Assembly: GCF_002775205.1 (NCBI RefSeq)
Contig: NC_036447.1
Location: 25,464,501 to 25,528,500, forward strand
Length of the DNA: 64,000 nucleotides
Direction of reading: 5' to 3'
DNA from: Xiphophorus maculatus
Lineage: Eukaryota; Chordata; Actinopteri; Cyprinodontiformes; Poeciliidae
The translations under genes and the position numbers were made by a program. This document shows, one piece after another, positions 1-10,125 of the stretch. The notes beneath the pieces were generated by a model. That model ran no database searches, was not told the DNA's origin, and saw only the letters and a list, made by a program, of their open reading frames with translations. The first letter of the stretch is position 1. Each line of letters opens with the position of its first letter.

Positions 1-2137
1 GTGAAAATAAACATTAAAAAATTATAAAATTCGCCAGTCTCTCAGGGGGAATGAAACCATTTCATGGATGTGGAGAAACATCCAAAACAAAAAGTCTAAC
101 ACAGGAAACAAAATCTTGAAGAAATAGGATTATTGTGTGGATAAATCCTGTGGAATCCATTTTTATTCATTACAAAGCCGAGACGGCGCGTGTTTCTGAT
201 AACAAAGAGGGGCCGTTACAACAGTTGGACCTTTCGGTGTCTCCATCTGTCTGAACACAGATCTGGCATAAGGTTGGTATTTGTTCTGGTCAATGGGTGA
301 AAGGTCATGAACCGATCCTGGCCGAGGGACTTGACGGGGCATTCACACTTGTTTTCTCTAGGGAGACTCCTCCGGGTTAACATTTGCATTTATTGCCTCA
401 TATATTAAAGAAGCAGGATGAATTCAATTCTACAGGGCCAACCAGAAAGCCACAGTAGAAGAATATTAAATGTTAAAAGGACGCTTGACGATTCACTCTG
501 TTGCTAATGCAACTTTTCCTACCACACTTTTGCCTTCCACTCACTTTTCTTAGAAAATGTCACAATCGTCTAATTTTCTGTTACACTAATTTCTGGGTTA
601 GCTGTATACACCATCTAAATTGTAAGAACCAAATAGTTGAAATGTTTCACTATGTGTAAAGAATATATGTTTTAATTTTCTGAAATGAGTGACAGAAAAT
701 ATTGAAATTATTCAAAACGTAAGTCGTAACATTAGGAGGACGAAGTAGTAATTTTATAACTCCAATCCAAAAATGTAAAAAACAAATAAATATAAATTAT
801 CCAGCTTTATTCTCTTAAATTTTATTTTTCTCGTAATTTTGAGACTTTCACCTGGTAAAATTTCATCTTTATCCTACTGATATAACTATATTCTGATAAT
901 TAAACAAAAATTGTCTTAGCCTGGCCTTGATACTCCATTGTACAACTCAAATAAGGGTTGATTGAAAACCTTATTTTATTTCATTTAATTTTTTTTAGAA
1001 AAGAAAGCCAAAAAAAAAGTGATTAAAATTGGATCTGGTATGAAAAAACTTCAGAGACATGTCACTACGCCCTATTTTTCTTTTTTTTTATCTTTATCAG
1101 TGAACAAACCAGAACGTATTGGTAGAAGTTTGCTCACACAAGTTTTGATGTTCGCTGTGGTCCTAAATATAAACAATTTGCAAGAATTGTTTATATCAGG
1201 TGCGATTTTTACATCTGCATCAACAAGTGGGAAAACCACTTGTTGATGCAGATCGGCCACAAAACTCAACTTGACGCACGCAACCTCTGTTGTGTTTCAT
1301 AGTGGGCATTAAAGGTCAAAACTTTTTATCAGGTTCGAAGAAGAAAAAAAAAAAAGAGACAAACTGCGTCCCAAAAGATTTGTTAAAGACATTCGGATTA
1401 TAAAGAGGGACCCACAACTTCCTCTAACGTCGCTCGGTGTCACTCCAGCAGCTCAGCAGACGACTTCCCCCTCTGCAACGCTGTTCACACTCTGTGTGGG
1501 GAAATATTGCAAACAACTTCTCTTTTATGTGCGTGACTAATTTTAGGTTTCTGTAGCAACCGTTCATTACAACAAAATAACGGCGCAGCAAGAAGCAGTT
1601 GTTTTTTTTTTTATCAAAGAAATGAGAAAAAAAATAAAGGAGTCTGATCTACATTATATTTCCTCTGTAAAGCAATTACTCAACTTCCCAGTCTGAGTCT
1701 CTCTCTCTCTCGCCAGTCAAGTGAATGTTCAGGATGCCAATTATGTCATTCAGCTGAGAGGCCAAACTCCACAGCTGACTCTCCCCCGCCCTCTCTGCTC
1801 CCCGAGGAGAAGCCAATAATCTAAGGATAGGAATCTGGAGTGAGCACAGAGTCTACGGGGAGAGAGCGGGGTGAGGGAGGTAAAAGACCAAATGTTTATC
1901 TGGAGAGAGGAATTTACAATGGGAGGATGAGGCCGAGGATCTCTGGCAGGGAGAATTCAAGAAATGAAATATCGCATTTGGCTCAATGACGTATAAGGAT
2001 TTCCACCAGGCTAAAATAAAAATTTTAAAAATATGTATACCCATTGCAATTGCTAGAACATTTGAAATGTTGAGCACATATAAATCATAATTTCACTTTA
2101 AAATTATGCCTTTTCAGAGGTTTTTTATCAATATGAT
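1..2137. other. smurf2 intron 1, far part, no gene seen
   Basis: AT-rich non-coding DNA with no supported exon on either strand. Contents are a perfect hairpin at 1,213-1,253 (listed separately), homopolymer runs, and a GC-richer patch near 1,390-1,860 that could be regulatory but shows no decisive motif. It is assigned to the smurf2 first intron only because smurf2 exon 1 lies downstream on the minus strand and no second exon was found to its left. Confidence 0.5.
1213..1253. repeat. Perfect inverted repeat, 18-bp arms, 5-nt loop
   Basis: ATCTGCATCAACAAGTGG at 1,213-1,230 is the exact reverse complement of 1,236-1,253, separated by GAAAA. The arms are perfect over 18 bp, which is unusual for a relic in neutral intronic DNA. 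No flanking target duplication or transposase fragment is evident. The stem is too short for a typical pre-miRNA. Confidence 0.9.
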
Positions 2138-2386
2138 TTGGCTTTGGTCTTAAAAGTGTCATGTGGTGCGACCGTGATTTATCTTAAAATAAGATATATT
2201 CCATGCTGTATTAAACATTTGTTTTATAAGTTTCCATTTATTTAAGGTGTTTAGAAATAAAGTTTATAAATTTCTTTACTTTTTTCTGGAAATTATGACA
2301 TTTTTTCCCCCCAAAAAACTGTAAAATTCCATTTATAACAGACTTGACCACTATTTTTCTTCACCATTTCATCAAACTGTGATAAA

Positions 2387-2407
2387 ATATATATATATAT
2401 ATATATA
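2387..2407. repeat. (AT)n microsatellite
   Basis: About ten uninterrupted AT units inside the left non-coding arm of the transposon. Confidence 0.95.
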
Positions 2408-2837
2408 CCATTCACTTGAGAATACTGTCTTAGTGATTCATATTTCTGCTCCAGAAACTAGATATTATTTTTTAAATTTAATAGAGTTGCTTCGTTAAGT
2501 GGTCGCACCACATGATGTATGGTCGCACCAAATGACTCATATAATAAATGTAGACCAATAAACAGGTCAAAATCTTTTTATTGCATACAAATATAATAAC
2601 ATCCAGTAACAGTTACAAAAACAAGTTTTTTGTGTTCTTTTGTGTCTAAAATTGGTGTCTAAATTAAACACACCAATTTAATTTACATAAAAATACAGGC
2701 AGTAATAAACAACTTTGTAACATTTCAAACATTGCAAACATGCTTCTTTCAAATCTAAAAGATTTCAATGAACTTCAGACTATCATGTTACTGCTGGAGA
2801 CTATAAAGTCTATTTGAACAAAGAGAAATGCTTATTT

Positions 2838-4643
2838 TCAAGCATTTGTAAACCTTTCCCAGTCTTGGATGTTCAACCTGGAACTCCGTGATGTTGCTGG
2901 CTCAGGTTCTGAAATGACAGCGTGTACATCTTTCTTGTAGTAAAAGATTACATCTGGAGTTCGTGGCCAGGTGAACATGTTCTTGCCATCAGACTGCTGC
3001 ATGGTGCTCACTTGGACCTCTTCTCCTACATCTTGAAGTACCTGGCCCACATATGGTACCTCATCATAGCTCACAATCACAAACTTGCCACTTAAGTCTT
3101 GAAGACTGGCTTGTTCCTTTGATGGTTCAGGACTGCTTGGTGCAGGTTCAATGAAACACATAGTTTCTCTCAGGTTGACTTTTACTGGCTGGTAACAGAG
3201 GCATGTTTTCATTACTGCATGCTTGCAGAAGCATGACACTTCTCTGTGACTGATCTGGGCTGCGCATGAAGACAAAACCTGGTGTATCTTCAAGGTTCCT
3301 TTCACAGCAGTTAAATTTTCTGGGATCAGCTCATCATACTTCTGTATGCTTTCATCGTTAATCCAGTGGTAAGTAATATTTGACCCAGATTTTTTGGCTA
3401 GCATCCCATACAAGTCCAGGGGTGTCTGCAGCTCACCACCACGTCTAACGTAGAGATCAGCATCCCTCTTTACAGCGCCACCAATGCCATCTGGGGCACC
3501 CTTTCCATGACACTTTTCTGAGTAGTTCCATGTCACGTGCTTGAACCCAGTCAGGAAAGGCACAGTACTAAGGAGGTAAAAGTTTGATTTGTTTCTATAC
3601 TGTGTAACAGGTCCATCACTGATAATATGAAGAACTGTAATTTGTGGACTGGTTTCGCGAAGCTCTTTCAGTATGGGCTCCAAATGTGCCCACACTGCTC
3701 GCTCATCATGACGGAGGCTGTTTGACACTGTAGCATAAGATCTGGTGCTGTGGGCTTTGTAGAGGACAGCGGTGTGAATTGTGGCCTGTTTTCGGCTGCC
3801 TCCAAAATGATAAGACTGTATTTCTGTGCTCATCTTGCATGAGTAATTTTCAGAAAAGTCAATATGTAGAACAGCTTCTGATTCAGTCAGATTTTGTTTT
3901 AGGTCACGGAACTGCTCCGTTTGGTGGACCCAGTTAAACTGATGAATGGCAAGTGCTTCAAGCTTTTTCTGAAATAGTTCTTTTAAGTCCTGGATTGTTC
4001 CTGTATAGGTTTTTTTTAAAACATTTGCAAAGGTTTTCTCACCAGTTGTTGACGTAACCCTCTCCCACTGTTCCCAAGAAATCTCAGTGCAGTCTGTGTC
4101 AGGGAATTCAATTTCATCAAAGCAGCACTTTACACATACACGATCCATGCATGCTTTGCTTTTGGGGTCACATACGATCATTTTCAATAACTCTGAAACA
4201 CTGCTGGTCTTCAGCAGTCCTCTTTTAAATAGTTTGCTTACTAAAAGATTAATATTTTCATGTTCCATACAAGCGCAGGTATCTCTATCCCTGGTCTTTG
4301 GTTCAGTGATAAAGAATGGACGTTTTCTTAAAAATTGCCTGTATGACAGGGAAAGATGTGGCTCCACCTCTGTTTGATACTGTGCATGGAGTTCAATGAG
4401 TGGTTTTGTTAAAACTCTTCTCTGCATTTTTTGTTTATTTTTGGTGATGGTGTCTCTCTTCCCTGATAGAAGACGACTATTTTCATCTCTGGTCAGAAAG
4501 TTGACAACTGCTTGCTTTCTCTGTGTTGACAGTTTTTTGGATCCCCTTGGCTTGAATTTTTCACTTACATTTGCTTTTTGTTTTGCCATAATTCTCTTTA
4601 CATTTTTTCTAAATTTATCATTTAGTTGTTTCATCTTAATCAT
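2838..4643 (-). CDS. Putative DDE transposase, main ORF (601 codons)
   Basis: An uninterrupted ORF of 601 codons within the transposon. A lysine-rich, coiled-coil-like N-terminus leads to a Cys/His-rich stretch at residues 123-174 (CxC, then C158, C165, C170, C173, C174) that could bind zinc. The core carries three blocks resembling an RNase H-fold catalytic centre: D262 in HIDFSEN, D343 in ISDGP followed by QYRNK, and E376 just before HGKG with DGIGG. A second Cys-rich patch (460-483) and a C-terminal beta-rich segment (515-575) follow. I recall similar proteins among uncharacterised transposon ORFs of fish and invertebrates, but cannot name the superfamily. The open frame continues upstream of the first ATG to a frameshift near 4,710. 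The length and clean frame suggest recent activity or recent insertion. Confidence 0.7.
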   Translation of the reverse strand: MIKMKQLNDKFRKNVKRIMAKQKANVSEKFKPRGSKKLSTQRKQAVVNFLTRDENSRLLSGKRDTITKNKQKMQRRVLTKPLIELHAQYQTEVEPHLSLSYRQFLRKRPFFITEPKTRDRDTCACMEHENINLLVSKLFKRGLLKTSSVSELLKMIVCDPKSKACMDRVCVKCCFDEIEFPDTDCTEISWEQWERVTSTTGEKTFANVLKKTYTGTIQDLKELFQKKLEALAIHQFNWVHQTEQFRDLKQNLTESEAVLHIDFSENYSCKMSTEIQSYHFGGSRKQATIHTAVLYKAHSTRSYATVSNSLRHDERAVWAHLEPILKELRETSPQITVLHIISDGPVTQYRNKSNFYLLSTVPFLTGFKHVTWNYSEKCHGKGAPDGIGGAVKRDADLYVRRGGELQTPLDLYGMLAKKSGSNITYHWINDESIQKYDELIPENLTAVKGTLKIHQVLSSCAAQISHREVSCFCKHAVMKTCLCYQPVKVNLRETMCFIEPAPSSPEPSKEQASLQDLSGKFVIVSYDEVPYVGQVLQDVGEEVQVSTMQQSDGKNMFTWPRTPDVIFYYKKDVHAVISEPEPATSRSSRLNIQDWERFTNA

Positions 4644-4677
4644 TTGTTTCTTTAGATGGGTGAGCTGTTTTTTCAGT

Positions 4678-5124
4678 TCATGTTTCTGTTTCTGCAGTGT
4701 TGCACAATATTTTTTTTTGTGCTTTCTTTCTCTTTTTTGGAGTGGAGGACGTTGGTGGATTAAAACCTTGCTTAGTAAGGATGGGGTCTGTCACAGCTTG
4801 GTTGGCATTTTTGAGCTCTTGTGTTCTCTCAAAATCACCTAAGACAGGTGGAATATCCTCCATGGATGGCAGGGTTATATCTAAAACAGCATTTGCCATT
4901 TTCTTTCTTTTTCTGTACGTCTGGGATGCAGCCCTCCATTTCTCTCTTTGTTTCTTTCTCTCTGTTTGATGCATATCATCTGACTTTACATATATGATCT
5001 TTCCTTGTTGCTTTCTTCTTTGATAACTCTCTCTTCTCCTAGCTAGGTATTCCTCCCTTGCCACAGGGTCAGCATTAACACGCTGCCTATGACGAGCAGT
5101 TTTTGCTTGACTTGAGAGTGGCAT
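4678..5124 (-). CDS. Transposon N-terminal ORF, basic protein (148 codons)
   Basis: The first ORF of the element, strongly basic. An Arg-rich block in the first 45 residues (pattern RxRQR..DPxxREEYLxRRRExY) is a type I associate with transposon-encoded DNA-binding regions. A second KR-rich block precedes residue 95, and a KKRKK tract sits near the end. It ends 34 bases before the ATG of the 601-codon ORF, in a different frame. A run of nine A on the coding strand (4,710-4,718) lies in the overlap, and one base fewer would fuse the two frames. The two ORFs are therefore probably one transposase gene broken by a homopolymer indel, or joined by slippage. Function is inferred only from position and composition. 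Confidence 0.55.
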   Translation of the reverse strand: MPLSSQAKTARHRQRVNADPVAREEYLARRRESYQRRKQQGKIIYVKSDDMHQTERKKQREKWRAASQTYRKRKKMANAVLDITLPSMEDIPPVLGDFERTQELKNANQAVTDPILTKQGFNPPTSSTPKKRKKAQKKILCNTAETET

Positions 5125-5940
5125 CTAGTAAAATAGATGAAAACAAATGACAAAATACATGCTGTAAGTACCCCTGTCAAGTTATATGTTCCATTGTATT
5201 TTCATGATATTGTTCAAAATGATTAAAACCTATTCTGGAAATAATATTAAAAAAATAAAAGCACAAAAACTACCCTACAAAAGCATAAAAGTGTCATTAC
5301 AAACACAATACAACGGTCGCACCACATGACACTACTTGGTCGCACCAAATGATATTTTCATGTTCAGTCAACATTAACAAGCAAATAATTAGCCTCCTTA
5401 AAAAACAAGCTAGCTTCCAACACAAGGCTAATATGAAATTAATATTTAAAATAGATATTTGTAGGAATATTTACTTATTAATAGTATTTTTGAGGTTACA
5501 CTACATGATATCCAAATATGGACACTACATACCTACTGCTAAAACTGATACTTTTTATCAAATTTGAAAAAAGTAACAAACCTCTTTGCTGGCTCAGGGG
5601 GTTCTTGGCAGAATGTTGGCTGATGCAACTTCCTGTTTGTGGCTGGAATTCAAAATATAAGTCCAAAAATTGGAATTTCTTGACGGTCGCACCACATGAC
5701 ATTTTGCTAAATGGAGATTTTCGGACAAAGTTTGTTTAAATGTTATAATTGAATTATAACTAAAAATGCTCTGAAAATTTGTATAGGATGAAGAAAACAC
5801 TTTGAAAATCATGCCAAATAGGAAAGAAAATATATTTGAACAGATTTAATGTTTTTTTAAGACATTTTTGAAACAGTAATGGAGTTCGGACAGTCGCACC
5901 ATATGACATTTTGACACTTTAAAGACCAAAAAAATGGCCA

Positions 5941-8900
5941 AAAAGAATAGTTTTTGGAAGGTTAAAGTAGGTGTATATGCAGGAGGTATATTAAATATCT
6001 GTGGTTTATTTTTATGCGCTTAAACCTATTTTTAAGTGTTAAAAGTAGAACTGGACAAAATAAATGGGCGTCTTGTCATTGAGCCATTTGCAAACAAATA
6101 AATGCTGGCCGGTAATGTGTGTAGTCTGCTTGACTGGAGTTCCACGAAGAAATGGCCAAGAGACACCCCGAAAAATCCCAAGTAAGATTATTCAGGACAG
6201 GGAGCGTTAAACGAGTCATGTTTTTTATTTTTTTTATTTTAACACCCAGTTTAGAAAGAGGTAACCTTACATTTTTGTTCAAACTAGGGCTGAAACGATG
6301 AATCAGTCTAGTCGTGATTAATCGGCTTAATAGCGATTAATCTGCCTAATTGTGATTAATCGATTATTGAAATAACAGTTTAGTGATTGATTAATTGTTA
6401 TACAGACAAAAAAAAAAGCATATTTGGTGAAAGAACATCAAAGTCACAGCAGTAATTAAGCCAAAACAATACAAAAAATGTAAATACATTACACTTAAGT
6501 AGGCCTGTCATGATAACAAATTTTGCTGAGCGATTAATTGTCTCAAAAATTATTGCGATAAACGACAATATTGTTTGAAGACCTTTGTACACTTATTTAA
6601 TGGAAATGACGTAATAATGCATGTGATTTCTTGCCAAAAATAGATACACATTATTTTCAAAAGAACACTTAACACTGGAACTGATAAACACATCTTTTTA
6701 TCCAATTAATTTTCAGAAATAATCCTTAGTTGCCCTGGTTCAAACTGATGGATGTTATACAAAAAATAACACTACATCAAGGTTGTTCAAAGCGCGGCCC
6801 GAGGGCCGTTTGCAGCCTCCGGACTGATTTTGTGTGGCAGTGATGACCTCAATTCAAGAACAAATTCAATAAATTAGAACAAAGTTACAACTTTTAAATT
6901 AAAATCTACTTGCAATAAATGCTAGGCGCAACACAAAGTGATAATCTTTCACAGGATTTCTGGGTTTCCTTCTCTTGTCATGGTAAATAGGACCACATCT
7001 ATTCCTCGACTCATACTCTAACATACATCAAATCTGCTTTTAACTGCTGTATTAAAAGTTTTAATACAAAAGGAGACGGTGGCTAATTGTCAGACCTTTG
7101 TGATGTAAATAAGAACAGTTTCTCATGTAAATATTGTTCAATCTAAAAAAAATTAAGGACAACTCCACCAGTTATTGCGATAATCAACAAGAGTGTTGGA
7201 GTGAAGACCAGTTTAAGTAATATAAGGCTTCTAACAAACATTTAACACTGGAAGACATTTTAAATAACCAAAATAAATAAACAAAACACCAGAAACAACA
7301 AATCAAATTGATATTGAAGTCTGTAAAATAATGAGCTAGTTGATACCAATACTCCCAATACTCCAGACTGAAGCCCTTTGTCATCCAATCTTTGGTGGAA
7401 AGAGAGATACAAGAAAAAAAACAATCACTCAAATGTAAATATCAAGCTCGTTTCAATTTATCAAGCAATTAATTGCGACAAGCTTAGAAATCAGAGCTGA
7501 TTTATTGGTGCACCCCTCGTTGGTCTGTATTGCCCCGTGGCGACCTGTCCAGGGTGCACCCCACCTCTTGACCTGTGACCTCTGGAGATACGCCCCAAAA
7601 AACTGCAGTGGTAGCCCTACAAAGCTTTGCCTTGTGGGTTTAAATTCAAATGTGAACCATGCTTTTTAGGTTTATGGGGGGGAGGAGAAACGTGAAAATC
7701 ATGTATCATTTCCCATCCACTTCACATTACACACCATACAAGAATGCATACTTTTGGCAAGCACTGTAGATTAATGCTACCTCTAACCAAAAGGTGTGAA
7801 CATAAGCTATGCTGCTTCTGAGAGAGCATAGCCACAGATTACCAACGTACCCAGGCTGACCCTTGCAAGGCAACAAAAGGCACCTACAATGGGACACAAG
7901 AGGATAAAAACCAGACCCCATAGCAATGGAAAGAGTGACTTAGTCTGATGAATCATGATGCTGAATTCTTGGTTAAAAGGAGAAAAAAAAAAAGAGGCAG
8001 GTCCCCATGTTTCACGGACCTGGTCCGGTGGCTTTTACATGAAGTTGTTAAAAGTTGTTGCTAGGCATATTTTGGGGGGACAGAAACACACAGACAAAAA
8101 CAGAAATCAGACCATATTCTGGAGACTTTAAGGGATTTTCTGCTGGGTCAGACATGGAGTTGTGGTTGTTGCAGACCGCAGTACAGATAACAGTGTTGTT
8201 GTCGAACTGCATGCTTAACTTGAAAGAAGACAAAAAAAAACATCGACAAATTAAGATGTTTGGGATGCTGCTCCGTTATTATGAAAAATAGCTTAGTACC
8301 AAAGAGATGTACTGATTAATTGTGTTCAATCAGAGCTGTTTTTGGTTCCCGCATGGTAAAAAGTCATAATTAACTTTTGACGTTCTTTAATGGATGCAAA
8401 AAGTACCGTTGGCGGGAAGGGACCATTTCTTTCCTTTACGATCATCGTATTCAGTGACCACACTGTCGTTATTAGTCGAATAAGTTAACCATGTCGATGG
8501 CGAAGGGGGAAAAATAAGTGACTGCACCTTCTCTGTTTTTCCAGCTTAACTGAAATCACAGATCGTGAGGAGGATGCAATAAGAGAAGCAGTAAATGCGA
8601 GTGTGTGCATATGTGCCTTCATAGAGTGAACATGCTGAGTGGTCTACCAGACACACACACACACACACACAAGAAGGTGGGCAGTCTGACCTCAGAAACA
8701 GTAGCAGAAGACAGTGAGGGGGAGGAAAGTTGAATCCATAACGTCTAATCTTCTGTCTTACTCCAGTTACAATGAAAACACACACAAGCGCCTTTTGTTC
8801 ACTTAGCAAAGCAGGGCTGGCTTGTTGGCTTTGAAATACATCCATGCAAATGACAATATAAGAGTTAAACAACAAATTTCACAACTTCCATGGATGTGTG

Positions 8901-9514
8901 CACCGGTTTTACTACTTAAAAGCGGGGATTTATCACGTTCCTGAAATCCTCTCAGAGAGACGACGCGAAGGTAAACAAACTGGAAGAGCGGCGGTGAAGG
9001 ATCGCAACAGGAAATGTGTGCAAGTATGTGTGGCGCACATATCACCAGTTGAAAACAGATAAAGATTGAAAAAAAAGAGAGAGAGAGAGAAAAAAAAGAA
9101 AAAAAGATCGGCACACTGGAGCCGCACCGGCAGAGTCGTCTGACAGCTGTCTGGACTAGATCCGGGGGGTGAGCGGGGGAGAGGAAGGAAGAGAGAGAAA
9201 TGACAGAGAGATGAGGGACATCCTGTTAGATGAAGAAAAAAAAAACAGAGTGAAACAACTCAAGAGAGAGAGAGAGAGAAGAAAAGTCAGCATCCAGAGT
9301 AACGATTCAACGGCCCCCAGTGCCACCGCAGTGGTTAAATGAAAATAAAACAAATAACAGTTTCAAAACTAAATGTGAAGTAGCTTCATTCCACTTAAAT
9401 GGCAAAAACTTGAATTTGCTTTTGATTAAACAAAAATGGGGAATAGTTGCGCATTTTCAGGTGACATTAAGTGCCTGCATATTTTTCACAGACTCTTAAG
9501 TTTTAAATCAATAG
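5941..9514. other. smurf2 intron 1, repeat-rich, no gene
   Basis: Non-coding. It holds an hAT-like MITE fragment at about 6,283-6,400 (starting GGGCTGAAACGAT), a second TIR-like element at about 6,500-7,490 (starting AGGCCTGTCATGATAAC and ending in a degenerate inverse copy), a fragment of a dispersed fish repeat near 7,535-7,585 (GTGGCGACCTGTCCAGG), a CA microsatellite at 8,651-8,671 and GA-rich tracts at 9,070-9,275. Small ORFs here show no recognisable protein. Confidence 0.55.
8651..8671. repeat. (AC)n microsatellite
   Basis: Ten uninterrupted AC units in an otherwise non-coding part of the intron. Confidence 0.95.
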
Positions 9515-10125
9515 GGCTGCAACTAATGATTATTTTATTTCGATTATTCTGATGATTAATCTGATTTTTTATTTTTTTTTCAATTGGCACATTTAACAGA
9601 TTTTCCATTTAACACATCAGAAATACATTAATAAGAAAACATTTTACGGGGTGTGCTGTGGTGGCGCAGGGGTTAAGCTCAACCCATGTATAGAGGCCTC
9701 GACGTGGCCGTCGCAGGTTCGATCCCCGGCCTGGCGACCTTTGCTGCATGTCTTTCCCTCTCTCTCATAACCAATTAGCAATCAAATAAAGGCCACTAGA
9801 GCCAATAAAACATTTGAAAAGGAGACATTTTAGTACTTAAAATGCAACAAATATAGCATTCATTTAGTGAATTTTAACGAGGTAAAGCTAAAACTACGCT
9901 ACTAGAGGAGCTTTGGGTAAAACGCATTTTCAGACATAGATGAAAAATGTATATTTAATTTGCTTAAAAACGGCTCTGAATAAGGTGTTTCTTTCAGCAA
10001 ACAGCTGAAAGAAAAGTCTGTATACTCCAGCTAACAATTAATCAATAACTAAAGTAGTTGACGACTGTTTCAATAATCGATTAATCATGATAAATCCAAT
10101 TTATCATGACTGTTTCAGCCCTATG
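9515..10125. mobile_element. hAT-like MITE interrupted by a SINE
   Basis: The left end begins ATAGGGCTGCAACTAATGAT. The right end, read in reverse, begins ATAGGGCTGAAACAGTCATG. Both are followed by ATTAATC/CGATTA-rich arms typical of a common fish non-autonomous element. No 8-bp target duplication is exact, and the ends have diverged. A tRNA-type SINE sits inside at 9,647-9,824, so this element is the older insertion. Confidence 0.6.
9647..9824 (+). mobile_element. tRNA-derived SINE with 8-bp target duplication
   Basis: The tRNA-like head has a box A region TGGCGCAGGGGTTAAGC and a box B GGTTCGATCCC, followed by a short unrelated body ending in an A-rich tail. ACATTTTA occurs on both sides (9,639-9,646 and 9,825-9,832) as the target site duplication. 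Related copies lie on the minus strand at 11,512-11,707 and 46,127-46,324. Confidence 0.85.

Larger units (their letters stand above)
2162..5907. repeat. Subterminal GGTCGCACCA repeats of the transposon
   Basis: Copies are at about 2,162-2,174 (minus orientation), 2,501-2,515 and 2,521-2,535 (plus, 20 bp apart), 5,315-5,330 and 5,338-5,353 (plus, 23 bp apart), 5,685-5,700 (plus) and 5,892-5,907 (plus, one mismatch in the core). The two close pairs have the same order (a CACATGA copy then a CAAATGA copy) and the same orientation on both sides of the coding region. They are therefore direct rather than inverted repeats, unlike the outermost copies. Confidence 0.85.
2138..5940 (-). mobile_element. 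DDE-type DNA transposon, family not assigned
   Basis: About 3.8 kb bounded by imperfect inverted ends. The left end reads TTTGGTCTTAAAAGTGTCA near 2,144-2,161. The right end, read on the minus strand, is TTTGGTCTTTAAAGTGTCA near 5,912-5,930. A 16-bp motif GGTCGCACCACATGA(C/T) or close variant recurs at six places near both ends (listed separately) and is a plausible transposase binding site. Two minus-strand ORFs lie inside, an N-terminal basic protein and a 601-codon putative transposase. TTAA occurs at both ends (2,150-2,153 and 5,919-5,922) but the arms differ by one base there, so the target duplication and exact ends are unresolved. AT-rich non-coding DNA fills 2,540-2,837 and 5,125-5,684. 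Confidence 0.75.

Noticed and set aside
2138..5940. TTAA target duplication (piggyBac- or Kolobok-like) for the DDE element
   Set aside because: TTAA is present at both ends, but inverted similarity continues outside it (TTTGGTC) and the arms are offset by one base, so the claim is not supported.
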